64,000 nucleotides of DNA, taken from contig CAIIXF020000125.1 of the NCBI GenBank assembly GCA_903813345.2, forward strand, positions 62,001-126,000, written 5' to 3'. The notes beneath the pieces were generated by a model, which worked only from the letters and a program-made list of their open reading frames with translations, did no database searches and had not been told where the DNA came from. Positions 36,201 through 51,376 of the stretch are shown here, piece by piece (within the stretch, counting starts at the first letter, position 1; each line of letters opens with the position of its first letter). A program made the position numbers and the translations under genes. This DNA comes from Owenia fusiformis. Its lineage: Eukaryota > Annelida > Polychaeta > Sabellida > Oweniidae.

Positions 36201-38866
36201 GTACTTAGGGTGACCCTACAGTGTGTATGTATACCTATAGACTCATGTTTAGGTGTAGCAAGCGTATTGGCGTAGTAATATTAATATACTATACTGTTTT
36301 TGTTCATTAAAATACCCGTAGCAGACGTAGTTGTACTTAGGGTGACCCTACAGTGTGTATGTATACCTATAGACTCATGTTTAGGTGTAGCAAGTGTATT
36401 GGCGTAGTAAACATACTATACTGTTTTTCTTCAAGACTTAGCAGACGTAGTTGTATATACAGTGTGTATGTATACCTATGGACTCGTGTTTAGGTGTAGC
36501 AAGCTTATTGGACTTATGTTTTGGTGTAGCAGGCGTAGTTGGCGTAGTCAATGCAGTATGTAGCTATACCCAGGGTACACCATGGCAGTGTGTGTGTACA
36601 CCTATAGACTCATGTTTAGGTGTAGCAAGCGTATTGGCGTAGTAATATTAGCATACTATACTGTTTTTGTTCATTTAAATACCCGTAGCATACGTAGTTG
36701 TACTTAGGGTGACCTGGCAGTGTGTATGTATACCTAAAGACTCATGTTTAGGTGTAGCAAGCGTATTGGCGTAGTAAACATACTATACTGTTTTTCTTCA
36801 AGACGTAGCAGACGTAGTTGTATATACAGTGTGTATGTATACCTATGGACTCGTGTTTAGGTGTAGCAAGCTTATTGGCGTAGTAAACATACTATACTGT
36901 TTTTGTTCAATTAAATAGCCGTAGCAGACGTAGTTGTACATGGGTGACCCTACAGTGTGTATGTATACTTATAGTCTCATGTTTTGGTGTAGCAGACGTA
37001 GTTGGCGTTGTCAACACAGTACATACTATGAAGTTTTCATTTTAAATAAAATACTTGTAGCAGAAGTAGCTATACCTGGGGTACACCATGGAGTGTGTGT
37101 TTACCTATAGACTCATGTTAAGATGAAGCAAGCGTAGTTGGCGGAGTAAACATACTATGCTCTTTTTATACCAAGGGTACACCATGGCAGTGTGTGTGTA
37201 CACCTATAGACTCATGTTTAGGTGTAGCAAGCGTATTGGCGTAGTAATATTAACATACTATACTGTTTTTGTTCATTTAAATACCCGTAGCAGACGTAGT
37301 TGTACATAGGGTGACCCTACAGTGTGTATGTATACCTATAGACTCATGTTTAGGTGTAGCAAGCGTATTGGCGTAGTAATATTAATATACTATACTGTTT
37401 TTGTTCATTTAAATACCCGTAGCAGACGTAGTTGTACTTAGGGTGACCCTACAGTGTGTATGTATACCTATAGACTCTTGTTTAGGTGTAGCAAGTGTAT
37501 TGGCGTAGTAAACATACTATACTGTTTTTCTTCAAGACTTAGCAGACGTAGTTGTATATACAGTGTGTATGTATACCTATGGACTCGTGTTTAGGTGTAG
37601 CAAGCTTATTGGACTTATGTTTTGGTGTAGCAGGCGTAGTTGGCGTAGTCAACGCAGTATGTAGCTATACCCAGGGTACACCATGGCAGTGTGTGTGTAC
37701 ACCTATAGACTCATGTTTAGGTGTAGCAAGCGTATTGGCGTAGTAATATTAGCATACTATACTGTTTTTGTTCATTTAAATACCCGAAGCAGACGTAGTT
37801 GTACTTAGGGTGACCCTACAGTATGTATGTATACCTATAGTCACATGTTTTGGTGTAGCAGACGTAGTTGGCGTTGTCAACACACTACATACTATAAGGT
37901 TTTTATTTAAAATAAAATACTTGAAGCAGATGTAGCTATACCCAGGGTACACCATGGAGTGTGTGTGTATACCTATAGACTCATGTTTAGGTGTAGCAAG
38001 CGTATTGGCGTAGTAAACATCCTATACTGGTTTTGTTCAATTAAATAACCGTAGCAGGCGTAGTTAGCGTAGTCAACACAGTATGTAGCTATTCCAAGGG
38101 TACACCACGGCAGTGTGTGTGTACACCTATAGACTCAGGTTAAGGAGTAGCAAGCGTATTGGCGTAGTAATATTATCATACTATACTGTTTTTGTTCATT
38201 TAAATACCCGTAGCAGACGTAGTTGTACATAGGCTGACCCTACAGTGTGTATGTATACCTATAGTCTCATGTTTTGGTGTAGCAGACGTCGTTGGCGCTG
38301 TCAACACAGTACATACTATAAGGTTTTCATTTTAAATGAAATACTTGTAGCAGAAGAAGCTATACCCAGGGTACACCATGGAGTGTGTGTGTATACCTAT
38401 AGACTCATGTTTAGATGTAGCAAGCGTAGTTGGCGGAGTAAACATACTATTCTGGTTTTGTTTTTAATTAAATACCCGTAGCAGACGTAGTTGTACATAG
38501 GGTGACCCTACAGTGTGTATGTATACCTATAGACTCATGTTTAGGTGTAGCAAGTGTATTGGCGTAGTAAACATACTATACTGTTTTTCTTCAAGACGTA
38601 GCAGACGTAGTTGTATATACAGTGTGTATGTATACCTATGGACTCGTGTTTAGGTGTAGCAAGCTTATTGGCGTAGTAAACATACTATACTATTTTTGTT
38701 CAATTAAATACCCGTAGCAGACGTAGCTGTACTTAGGGTGACCCTACAGTGTGTATGTATACCTATAGTCTCATGTTTTGGTGTAGCAGATGTAGTTGGT
38801 GTTGTCAACACAGTACATACTATAAGGTTTTTATTTTAAATAAAATACTTGTAGCAGAAGTAGCTG

Positions 38867-39038
38867 CAGTGTGTGTGTATACTTATACTGTGTATACTCA
38901 GGTTTACACCATGGCAGTGTACCCCAGCTATACTCAATAAAATACTCGTAGCAGACGAAACTATACCCAAGGTACACCATGGCAGTGTGTGTGTATACTT
39001 ATACTGTGTATACTCAGGTTTACACCATGGCAGTGTAC
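38867..39038. repeat. Irregular monomer cluster with 56-bp direct repeats (R5)
   Basis: R5 counterpart of the cluster, 19,685 bp from the R3 example, with direct repeats at 38867-38922 and 38983-39038. Confidence 0.8.
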
Positions 39039-40408
39039 ACCAGGGCAGTATGTGTGTATACCTATAGACTCATGTTTACGTGTAGCAAGCGTAGATGGCG
39101 TAGTAAACATACTATTTTTGTTTTCAATTAAATACCCGTAGCAGACGTAGTTGTACATAGGGTGACCCTACAGTGTGTATGTATACCTATAGTCTCATGT
39201 TTTGGTGTAGCAGGCGTAGTCAGCGAAGTCAACACAGTACATACTATGAAGTGGAAAGTTTCAATAAAATACTCGTAGCAGACGAAACTATACTCAAGGT
39301 ACACCATGGCAGTGTGTGTGTATACCTATAGACTCATGTTTAGGTGTAGCAAGCATATTGGCGTAGTAAACATCCTATACTGGTTTTGTTCAATTAAATA
39401 ACCGTAGCAGACGTAGTTGGACATAGATTGACCCTATAGTGTGTATGTATACCTATGGACTCATGTTTTGGTGTAGCAGGCGTAGTTGGCGTAGTCAGCA
39501 CAGTATGTAGCTATACCCAGGGTACACCATGGCAGTGTGTTTGTACACCTATAGACTCATGTTTAGGTGTAGCAAGCGTATTGGCGTAGTAATATTAACA
39601 TACTATACTGTTTTTGTTCATTTAAATACCCGTAGCAGACGTAGCTGTACTTAGGGTGACCCTACAGTGTGTATGTATACCTATGGACTCGTGTTTTGGT
39701 GTAGCAGACGTAGTTGGCGTTGTCAACACAGTACATACTATGAAGTTTTCATTTTAAATGAAATACTTGTAGCAGAAGTACCTATACCCAGGGTACACCA
39801 TGGCAGTGTGTGTGTACACCTATAGACTCATGTTTAGGTGTAGCAAGCGTATTGGCGTAGTAATATTAACATACTTTACTGTTTTTGTTCATTTAAATAC
39901 CCGTAGCAGACGTAGTTGTACATAGGGTGACCCTACAGTGTGTATGTACACCTATGGACTCGTGTTTTGGTGTAGTAGACGTAGTTGGCGTTGTCAACAC
40001 AGTACATACTATGAAGTTTTCATTTTATATAAAATAATTGTAGCAGAAGTAGCTATACCCAGGGTACACCATGGCAGTGTGTTTGTACACCTATAGACTC
40101 ATGTTTAGGTGTAGCAAGCGTATTGGCGTAGTAATATTAACATACGTTACTGTTTTTGTTCATTTAAATACCCGTAGCAGACGTAGCTGTACTTAGGGTG
40201 ACCCTACAGTGTGTTTGTATACCTATAGTCTCATGTTTTGGTGTAGCAGACGTAGTTGGCGTTGTCAACACAGTACATACTATAAGGTTTTTATTTTAAA
40301 TAAAATACTTGTAGCAGAAGTAGCTATACTCAGGGTACACCATGGAGTGTGTGTGTATACCTATAGACTCATGTTTAGGTGTAGCAAGCGTATTGGCGTA
40401 GTAAACAT

Positions 40409-41489
40409 ACTATACTGTTTTTGTTCCATTAAATAGCCGTAGCAGACGTAGTTGTACAGTGTGACCCTACAGTGTATATGTATATCTATAGACTCATGTT
40501 TTGGTGTAGCAGGCGTAGTTTGCGTAGTCAACACAGTATTTAGCTATACCCTGGGTACACCATGGCAGTGTGTGTGTATACCTATAGACTCATGTTTAGG
40601 TGTAGCAAGCGTAGTTGGCGGAGTAAACATACTATACTGTTTTTGTTTTTAATTAAATACCCGTAGCAGACGTAGTTGTACATAGGGTGACCCTACAGTT
40701 TATATGTATATCTATAGACTCATGTTTTGATGTAGCAGGCGTATTTGCCGAAGTCAACACAGTTCATACTATGAAGTGGTAAGTTTCAATAAAATACTCG
40801 TAGCAGACGAAACTATACCTAAGGTACACCATGGCAGTGTGTACTTATACTGTGTATACTCAGGTTTACACCATGGCAGTGTACACCAGGGCAGTATGTG
40901 TGTATACCTATAGACTCATGTTTACGTGTAGCAAGCGTACATGGCGTAGTAAACATACTATTTTTGTTTTCAATTAAATACCCGTATCAGACGTAGTTGT
41001 ACATAGGGTGACCCTACAGTGTGTATTTATACCTATAGTCTCATGTTTTGGTGTAGCAGACGTAGTTGGTGTTGTCAACACAGTACATACTATGAAGTTT
41101 TCATTTTAAATGAAATACTTGTAGCAGAAGTACCTATACCCAGGGTACACCATGGCAGTGTGTGTGTACACATATAGACTCATGTTTAGGTGTAGCAAGC
41201 GTATTGGCGTAGTAATATTAACATACGTTACTGTTTTTGTTCATTTAAATACCCGTAGCAGACGTAGCTGTACTTAGGGTGACCCTACAGTGTGTTTGTA
41301 TACCTATAGTCTCATGTTTTGGTGTAGCAGACGTAGTTGGCGTTGTCAACACAGTACATACTATAAGGTTTTTATTTTAAATAAAATACTTGTAGCAGAA
41401 GTAGCTATACTCAGGGTACACCATGGAGTGTGTGTGTATACCTATAGACTCATGTTTAGGTGTAGCAAGCGTATTGGCGTAGTAAACAT
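40409..41489. repeat. L-specific 1,081-bp block (R5)
   Basis: Counterpart of 20724-21804 at 19,685 bp, again bounded by the 200-bp direct repeat (40209-40408 and 41290-41489). Its exact retention shows that the L/T difference existed before the 19.7-kb dimer was duplicated. Confidence 0.85.
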
Positions 41490-44400
41490 CCTATACTGTT
41501 TTTTTTTCAATTAAATAACCGTAGCAGACGTAGTTGGACATAGGTTGACCCTATAGTGTGTATGTATACCTATGGACTCATGTTTTGGTGTAGCAGGCGT
41601 AGTTGGCGTAGTCAACACAGTATGTAGCTATATCCAGGGTACACCATGGCAGTGTGTGTGTACACCTATAGACTTAAGTTAAGGAGTAGCAAGCGTATTG
41701 GCGTAGTAATATAAACATACTTTACTGTTTTTGTTCATTTAAATACCCGTAGCAGACGTAGTTGTACATAGGGTGACCCTACAGTGTGTATGTATACCTA
41801 TAGTCTCATGTTTTGGTGTAGCAGACGTAGTTGGCGTTGTCAACACAGTACATACTATGAAGTTTTCATTTTAAATAAAATACTTGTAGCAAAAGTAGCT
41901 ATACCCAGGGTACACCATGGAGTGTGTGTGTATACCTATAGACTCATGTTTAGATGTAGCAAGCGTAGTTGGCGGAGTAAACATACTATGCTCTTTTTAT
42001 ACCCAGGGTACACCATGGCAGTGTGTGTGTACACCTATAGACTCATTTTTAGGTGTAGCAAGCGTATTGGCGTAGTAATACTAACATACTATACTGTTTT
42101 TGTTCATTTAAATACCCGTAGCAGACGTAGCTGTACTTAGGGTGACCCTACAGTGTGTATGTATACCTATAGACTCATGTTTAGATGTAGCAAGCGTATT
42201 GGCTTAGTAATATTAACATACTATACTGTTTTTGTTCATTTAAATACCCGTAGCAGACGTAGTTGTACTTAGGGTGACCCTACAGTGTGTATGTATACCT
42301 ATAGACTCATGTTTATGTGTAGCAAGTGTATTGGCGTAGTAAACATACTATACTGTTTTTCTTCAAGACGTAGCATACCTAGTTGTATATACAGTGTGAA
42401 TGTATACCTATGGACTCGTGTTTAGGTGTAGCAAGCTTATTGGCGTAGTAAACATACTATACTGTTTTTGTTCAATTAAATAACCGTAGCAGACGTAGTT
42501 GGACATAGGTTGACCCTATAGTGTGTATGTATACCTATGGACTCATGTTTTGGTGTAGCAGGCGTAGTTGGCGTAGTCAACACAGTATGTAGCTATACCC
42601 AGGGTACACAATGGCACTGTGTGTGTACACATATAGACTCATGTTTAGGTGTAGCAAGCGTATTGGCGTAGTAAACATACTATACTGTTTTTGTTCCACT
42701 AAATAGCCGTAGCAGACGTAGTTGTACACAGGGTGACCCTACAGTGTATATGTATATCTATACTCATGTTTTGGTGTAGCAGGTGTAGTTTGCGTAGTCA
42801 ACACAGTATGTAGCTATACCCTGGGTACACCATGGCAGTGTGTGTGTATACCTATAGACTCATGTTTAGGTGTAGCAAGCGTAGTTGGCGGAGTAAACAT
42901 ACTATACTGTTTTTGTTTTTAATTAAATACCCGTAGCAGACGTAGTTGTACATGGGGTGACCCTACAGTGTGTATGTATACCTATAGTCTCATGTTTTGG
43001 TGTAGCAGACGTAGTTGGCGTTGTCAACACAGTACATACTATAAGGTTTTCATTTTAAATAAAATACTTGTAGCAGAAGTAGCTATACCCAGGGTACACC
43101 ATGGAGTGTGTATATACCTATAGACTCATGTTTAGATGTAGCAAGCGTAGTTGGCGGAGTAAACATACTATGCTCTTTTTATACCCAGGGTACACCATGG
43201 CAGTGTGTACTGTTTTTGTTCATTTAAATACCCGTAGCAGACGTAGTTGTACATAGGGTGACCCTACAGTGTGTATGTATACTTATAGTCTCATGTTTTG
43301 GTGTAGCAGACGTAGTTGGCGTTGTCAACACAGTACATACTATGAAGTTTTCATTTTAAATAAAATACTTGTAGCAGAAGTAGCTATACCCAGGGTACAC
43401 CATGGAGTGTGTGTTTACCTATAGACTCATGTTTAGATGAAGCAAGCGTAGTTGGCGGAGTAAACATACTATGCTCTTTTTATACCCAGGGTACACCATG
43501 GCAGTGTGTGTGTACACCTATTGACTCATGTTTAGGTGTAGCAAGCGTATTGGCGTAGTAAACATACTATACTGTTTTTGTTCCATTAAATAGCCGTAGC
43601 AGACGTAGTTGTACATAGGGTGACCCTACAGTGTATATGTATATCTATAGACTCATGTTTTGGTGTAGAAGGCGTAGTTTGCGTAGTCAACACAGTATGT
43701 AGCTATACCCTGGGTACACCATGGCAGTGTGTGTGTATACCTATAGACTCATGTTATGGTGTAGCAAGCGTAGTTGGCGGAGTAAACATACTATTCTGGT
43801 TTTATTTTTAATTAAATACCCGTAGCAGACGTAGTTGTACATAGGGTGACCCTACAGTGTATATGTATACCAATAGACTCATGTTTTGATGTAGCAGGCG
43901 TAGTTGGCGAAGTCAACACAGTACATACTATGAAGTGGTAAGTTTCAATAAAATACTAGTAGCATACGAAACTATACCCAAGGTACACCATGGCAGTGTG
44001 TGTGTATACTTATATTGTGTATACTCAGGTTTACACCATGGCAGTGTACACCAGTGCTGTAATTGTGTGTACCTATGTAGTATGTAGCTATATCCAGGGT
44101 ACACCATGGCAGTGTGTGTGTACACCCATAGACTCAAGTTAAGGAGTAGCAAGCGCATTGGCGTAGTAATATTTACATACTATACTCTTTTTGTTCATTT
44201 AAATACCCGTAGCAGACGTAGTTGTACATGGGGTGACCCTACAGTGTGTATGTATACCTATAGTCTCATGTTTTGGTGTAGCAGACGTAGTTGGCGTTGT
44301 CAACACAGTACATACTATGAAGTTTTCATTTTAAATAAAATAATTGTAGCAGAAGTAGCTATACCCAGGGTACACCATGGCAGTGTGTGTGTACACCTAT

Positions 44401-46512
44401 AGACTCATGTTTAGGTGTAGCAAGCGTATTGGCGTAGTAATATTCACATACTATACTGTTTTTGTTCATTTAAATTCCCGTAGCAGACGTAGTTGTACAT
44501 AGGGTGACCCTACAGTGTGTATGTATACCTATAGATTCATGTTTAGGTGTAGCAAGCGTATTGGCGTAGTAATATTAGCATACTATACTGTTTTTGTTCA
44601 TTTAAATATCCGTAGCAGACGTATTTGTACTTAGGGTGACCCTACAGTGTGTATGTATACCTATAGACTCATGTTTAGGTGTAGCAAGCGTATTGGCGTA
44701 GTAAACATACTATACTGTTTTTCTTCAAGACGTAGCAGACGTAGTTGTATATACAGTGTGTATGTTTACCTATGGACTCGTGTTTAGGTGTAGCAAGCTT
44801 ATTGTTTTTGTTCCATTAAATAGCCGTAGCAGACGTAGTTGTACATGGGTGACCCTACAATGTGTATGTATACTTATAGTCTCATGTTTTGGTGTAGCAG
44901 ACGTATTTGGCGTTGTCAACACAGTACATACTATGAAGTGGAAAGTTTCAATGAAATACTCGTAGCAGACGAAACTATACTCAAGGTACACCATGGCAGT
45001 GTGTGTGTATACCTATAGACTCATGTTTAGGTGTAGCAAGCATATTGGCGTAGTAAACATCCTATACTGGTTTTGTTCAATTAAATAACCGTAGCAGACG
45101 TAGTTGGACATAGGTTGACCCTATAGTGTGTATGTATACCTATGGACTCATGTTTTGGTGTAGCAGGCGTAGTTGGCGTAGTCAGCACAGTATGTAGCTA
45201 TACCCAGGGTACACCATGGCAGTGTGTTTGTACACCTATAGACTCATGTTTAGGTGTAGCAAGCGTATTGGCGTAGTAATATTAACATACTATACTGTTT
45301 TTGTTCATTTAAATACCCGTAGCAGACGTAGCTGTACTTAGGGTGACCCTACAGTGTGTATGTATACCTTTAGTCTCATGTTTTGGTGTAGCAGACGTAG
45401 TTGGCGTTGTCAACACAGTACATACTATAAGGTTTTTATTTTAAATAAAATACTTGTAGCAGAAGTAGCTATACCCAGGGTACACCATGGAGTGTGTGTG
45501 TATAGCTATAGACTCATGTTTAGGTGTAGCAAGCGTATTGGCGTAGTAAACATCCTATACTGGTTTTTTTCAATTAAATAACCGTAGCAGATGTAGTTGG
45601 ACATAGGTTGACCCTATAGTGTGTATGTATACCTATGGACTCATGTTTTGGTGTAGCAGGCGTAGTTGGCGTAGTCAACACAGTATGTAGCTATATCCAG
45701 GGTACACCATGGCAGTGTGTGTGTACACCTATAGACTCAAGTTAAGGAGTAGCAAGCGTATTGGCGTAGTAATATTAACATACTATACTCTTTTTGTTCA
45801 TTTAAATACCCGTAGCAGACGTAGTTGTACATGGGGTGACCCTACAGTGTGTATGTATACCTATAGTCTCATGTTTTGGTGTAGCAGACGTAGTTGGCGT
45901 TGTCAACACAGTACATACTATGAAGTTTTCATTTTAAATAAAATAATTGTAGCAGAAGTAGCTATACCCAGGGTACACCATGGCAGTGTGTGTGTACACC
46001 TATAGACTCATGTTTAGGTGTAGCAAGCGTATTGGCGTAGTAATATTAACATACTATACTGTTTTTGTTCATTTAAATACCCGTAGCAGACGTAGTTGTA
46101 CATAGGGTGACCCTACAGTGTGTATGTATACGTATAGACTCATGTTTAGGTGTAGCAAGCGTATTGTTCATTTAAATATCCGTAGCAGACGTATTTGTAC
46201 TTAGGGTGACCCTACAGTGTGTATGTATACCTATAGACTCATGTTTAGGTGTAGCAAGCGTATTGGCGTAGTAATATTAATATACTATACTGTTTTTGTT
46301 CATTAAAATACCCGTAGCAGACGTAGTTGTACTTAGGGTGACCCTACAGTGTGTATGTATACCTATAGACTCATGTTTAGGTGTAGCAAGTGTATTGGCG
46401 TAGTAAACATACTATACTGTTTTTCTTCAAGACTTAGCAGACGTAGTTGTATATACAGTGTGTATGTATACCTATGGACTCGTGTTTAGGTGTAGCAAGC
46501 TTATTGGACTTA

Positions 46513-49500
46513 TGTTTTGGTGTAGCAGGCGTAGTTGGCGTAGTCAATGCAGTATGTAGCTATACCCAGGGTACACCATGGCAGTGTGTGTGTACACCTA
46601 TAGACTCATGTTTAGGTGTAGCAAGCGTATTGGCGTAGTAATATTAGCATACTATACTGTTTTTGTTCATTTAAATACCCGTAGCATACGTAGTTGTACT
46701 TAGGGTGACCTGGCAGTGTGTATGTATACCTAAAGACTCATGTTTAGGTGTAGCAAGCGTATTGGCGTAGTAAACATACTATACTGTTTTTCTTCAAGAC
46801 GTAGCAGACGTAGTTGTATATACAGTGTGTATGTATACCTATGGACTCGTGTTTAGGTGTAGCAAGCTTATTGGCGTAGTAAACATACTATACTGTTTTT
46901 GTTCAATTAAATAGCCGTAGCAGACGTAGTTGTACATGGGTGACCCTACAGTGTGTATGTATACTTATAGTCTCATGTTTTGGTGTAGCAGACGTAGTTG
47001 GCGTTGTCAACACAGTACATACTATGAAGTTTTCATTTTAAATAAAATACTTGTAGCAGAAGTAGCTATACCTGGGGTACACCATGGAGTGTGTGTTTAC
47101 CTATAGACTCATGTTAAGATGAAGCAAGCGTAGTTGGCGGAGTAAACATACTATGCTCTTTTTATACCAAGGGTACACCATGGCAGTGTGTGTGTACACC
47201 TATAGACTCATGTTTAGGTGTAGCAAGCGTATTGGCGTAGTAATATTAACATACTATACTGTTTTTGTTCATTTAAATACCCGTAGCAGACGTAGTTGTA
47301 CATAGGGTGACCCTACAGTGTGTATGTATACCTATAGACTCATGTTTAGGTGTAGCAAGCGTATTGGCGTAGTAATATTAATATACTATACTGTTTTTGT
47401 TCATTTAAATACCCGTAGCAGACGTAGTTGTACTTAGGGTGACCCTACAGTGTGTATGTATACCTATAGACTCTTGTTTAGGTGTAGCAAGTGTATTGGC
47501 GTAGTAAACATACTATACTGTTTTTCTTCAAGACTTAGCAGACGTAGTTGTATATACAGTGTGTATGTATACCTATGGACTCGTGTTTAGGTGTAGCAAG
47601 CTTATTGGACTTATGTTTTGGTGTAGCAGGCGTAGTTGGCGTAGTCAACGCAGTATGTAGCTATACCCAGGGTACACCATGGCAGTGTGTGTGTACACCT
47701 ATAGACTCATGTTTAGGTGTAGCAAGCGTATTGGCGTAGTAATATTAGCATACTATACTGTTTTTGTTCATTTAAATACCCGAAGCAGACGTAGTTGTAC
47801 TTAGGGTGACCCTACAGTATGTATGTATACCTATAGTCACATGTTTTGGTGTAGCAGACGTAGTTGGCGTTGTCAACACACTACATACTATAAGGTTTTT
47901 ATTTAAAATAAAATACTTGAAGCAGATGTAGCTATACCCAGGGTACACCATGGAGTGTGTGTGTATACCTATAGACTCATGTTTAGGTGTAGCAAGCGTA
48001 TTGGCGTAGTAAACATCCTATACTGGTTTTGTTCAATTAAATAACCGTAGCAGGCGTAGTTAGCGTAGTCAACACAGTATGTAGCTATTCCAAGGGTACA
48101 CCACGGCAGTGTGTGTGTACACCTATAGACTCAGGTTAAGGAGTAGCAAGCGTATTGGCGTAGTAATATTATCATACTATACTGTTTTTGTTCATTTAAA
48201 TACCCGTAGCAGACGTAGTTGTACATAGGCTGACCCTACAGTGTGTATGTATACCTATAGTCTCATGTTTTGGTGTAGCAGACGTCGTTGGCGCTGTCAA
48301 CACAGTACATACTATAAGGTTTTCATTTTAAATGAAATACTTGTAGCAGAAGAAGCTATACCCAGGGTACACCATGGAGTGTGTGTGTATACCTATAGAC
48401 TCATGTTTAGATGTAGCAAGCGTAGTTGGCGGAGTAAACATACTATTCTGGTTTTGTTTTTAATTAAATACCCGTAGCAGACGTAGTTGTACATAGGGTG
48501 ACCCTACAGTGTGTATGTATACCTATAGACTCATGTTTAGGTGTAGCAAGTGTATTGGCGTAGTAAACATACTATACTGTTTTTCTTCAAGACGTAGCAG
48601 ACGTAGTTGTATATACAGTGTGTATGTATACCTATGGACTCGTGTTTAGGTGTAGCAAGCTTATTGGCGTAGTAAACATACTATACTATTTTTGTTCAAT
48701 TAAATACCCGTAGCAGACGTAGCTGTACTTAGGGTGACCCTACAGTGTGTATGTATACCTATAGTCTCATGTTTTGGTGTAGCAGATGTAGTTGGTGTTG
48801 TCAACACAGTACATACTATAAGGTTTTTATTTTAAATAAAATACTTGTAGCAGAAGTAGCTGCAGTGTGTGTGTATACTTATACTGTGTATACTCAGGTT
48901 TACACCATGGCAGTGTACCCCAGCTATACTCAATAAAATACTCGTAGCAGACGAAACTATACCCAAGGTACACCATGGCAGTGTGTGTGTATACTTATAC
49001 TGTGTATACTCAGGTTTACACCATGGCAGTGTACACCAGGGCAGTATGTGTGTATACCTATAGACTCATGTTTACGTGTAGCAAGCGTAGATGGCGTAGT
49101 AAACATACTATTTTTGTTTTCAATTAAATACCCGTAGCAGACGTAGTTGTACATAGGGTGACCCTACAGTGTGTATGTATACCTATAGTCTCATGTTTTG
49201 GTGTAGCAGGCGTAGTCAGCGAAGTCAACACAGTACATACTATGAAGTGGAAAGTTTCAATAAAATACTCGTAGCAGACGAAACTATACTCAAGGTACAC
49301 CATGGCAGTGTGTGTGTATACCTATAGACTCATGTTTAGGTGTAGCAAGCATATTGGCGTAGTAAACATCCTATACTGGTTTTGTTCAATTAAATAACCG
49401 TAGCAGACGTAGTTGGACATAGATTGACCCTATAGTGTGTATGTATACCTATGGACTCATGTTTTGGTGTAGCAGGCGTAGTTGGCGTAGTCAGCACAGT

Positions 49501-51376
49501 ATGTAGCTATACCCAGGGTACACCATGGCAGTGTGTTTGTACACCTATAGACTCATGTTTAGGTGTAGCAAGCGTATTGGCGTAGTAATATTAACATACT
49601 ATACTGTTTTTGTTCATTTAAATACCCGTAGCAGACGTAGCTGTACTTAGGGTGACCCTACAGTGTGTATGTATACCTATGGACTCGTGTTTTGGTGTAG
49701 CAGACGTAGTTGGCGTTGTCAACACAGTACATACTATGAAGTTTTCATTTTAAATGAAATACTTGTAGCAGAAGTACCTATACCCAGGGTACACCATGGC
49801 AGTGTGTGTGTACACCTATAGACTCATGTTTAGGTGTAGCAAGCGTATTGGCGTAGTAATATTAACATACTTTACTGTTTTTGTTCATTTAAATACCCGT
49901 AGCAGACGTAGTTGTACATAGGGTGACCCTACAGTGTGTATGTACACCTATGGACTCGTGTTTTGGTGTAGTAGACGTAGTTGGCGTTGTCAACACAGTA
50001 CATACTATGAAGTTTTCATTTTATATAAAATAATTGTAGCAGAAGTAGCTATACCCAGGGTACACCATGGCAGTGTGTTTGTACACCTATAGACTCATGT
50101 TTAGGTGTAGCAAGCGTATTGGCGTAGTAATATTAACATACGTTACTGTTTTTGTTCATTTAAATACCCGTAGCAGACGTAGCTGTACTTAGGGTGACCC
50201 TACAGTGTGTTTGTATACCTATAGTCTCATGTTTTGGTGTAGCAGACGTAGTTGGCGTTGTCAACACAGTACATACTATAAGGTTTTTATTTTAAATAAA
50301 ATACTTGTAGCAGAAGTAGCTATACTCAGGGTACACCATGGAGTGTGTGTGTATACCTATAGACTCATGTTTAGGTGTAGCAAGCGTATTGGCGTAGTAA
50401 ACATCCTATACTGGTTTTTTTCAATTAAATAACCGTAGCAGACGTAGTTGGACATAGGTTGACCCTATAGTGTGTATGTATACCTATGGACTCATGTTTT
50501 GGTGTAGCAGGCGTAGTTGGCGTAGTCAACACAGTATGTAGCTATATCCAGGGTACACCATGGCAGTGTGTGTGTACACCTATAGACTTAAGTTAAGGAG
50601 TAGCAAGCGTATTGGCGTAGTAATATAAACATACTTTACTGTTTTTGTTCATTTAAATACCCGTAGCAGACGTAGCTGTACTTAGGGTGACCCTACAGTG
50701 TGTTTGTATACCTATAGTCTCATGTTTTGGTGTAGCAGACGTAGTTGGCGTTGTCAACACAGTACATACTATGAAGTTTTCATTTTAAATAAAATACTTG
50801 TAGCAAAAGTAGCTATACCCAGGGTACACCATGGAGTGTGTGTGTATACCTATAGACTCATGTTTAGATGTAGCAAGCGTAGTTGGCGGAGTAAACATAC
50901 TATGCTCTTTTTATACCCAGGGTACACCATGGCAGTGTGTGTGTACACCTATAGACTCATTTTTAGGTGTAGCAAGCGTATTGGCGTAGTAATACTAACA
51001 TACTATACTGTTTTTGTTCATTTAAATACCCGTAGCAGACGTAGCTGTACTTAGGGTGACCCTACAGTGTGTATGTATACCTATAGACTCATGTTTAGAT
51101 GTAGCATGCGTATTGGCTTAGTAATATTAACATACTATACTGTTTTTGTTCATTTAAATACCCGTAGCAGACGTAGTTGTACTTAGGGTGACCCTACAGT
51201 GTGTATGTATACCTATAGACTCATGTTTATGTGTAGCAAGTGTATTGGCGTAGTAAACATACTATACTGTTTTTCTTCAAGACGTAGCATACCTAGTTGT
51301 ATATACAGTGTGAATGTATACCTATGGACTCGTGTTTAGGTGTAGCAAGCTTATTGGCGTAGTAAACATACTATAC
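46513..51376. repeat. 4,864-bp tandem duplication, first unit
   Basis: Sequence from 46513 to 51376 is repeated directly from 51377 onward. The join reads ACTATACTGTTTTGGTG: the left parent has ACTGTTTTTG and the right parent TATGTTTTGG, so TGTTTT is shared microhomology at the breakpoint. The period is about 40 monomers and is not a multiple of the 10-kb HOR. Confidence 0.92.
48863..49034. repeat. Irregular monomer cluster with 56-bp direct repeats (R6)
   Basis: R6 counterpart, with direct repeats at 48863-48918 and 48979-49034. It lies in the first unit of the 4,864-bp duplication. Confidence 0.8.

Larger units (their letters stand above)
26762..36450. repeat. HOR copy R4 (T version with transposon, 9,689 bp)
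   Basis: R4 lacks the L block, has the doubled 130-bp monomer and carries the 643-bp transposon plus its 2-bp target duplication. These account exactly for its length against R3: 9,996 minus 1,082 plus 130 plus 645 equals 9,689. T-lineage bases include GTAGCATGCG near 31420, TATACCTAGGG near 32447 and GGCGAAGTAAAC near 32513. Outside the middle third it is nearly identical to R3. Confidence 0.92.
36451..46446. repeat. HOR copy R5 (L version, 9,996 bp)
   Basis: Second complete L-version repeat, at 19,685 bp from R3 over its whole length, with the same L block, single 130-bp monomer and empty transposon site (43278-43279). I noticed no difference from R3 in the stretches compared by eye, which makes it one of the youngest copies. 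Confidence 0.9.
46447..51376. repeat. HOR copy R6 (T version, interrupted)
   Basis: R6 follows R4 at 19,685 bp, without the L block and with the T-specific GTAGCATGCG near 51105. At 51377 it switches abruptly back to sequence equivalent to 46513. It stops about 1.3 kb before the transposon position, so it carries no element. Confidence 0.9.
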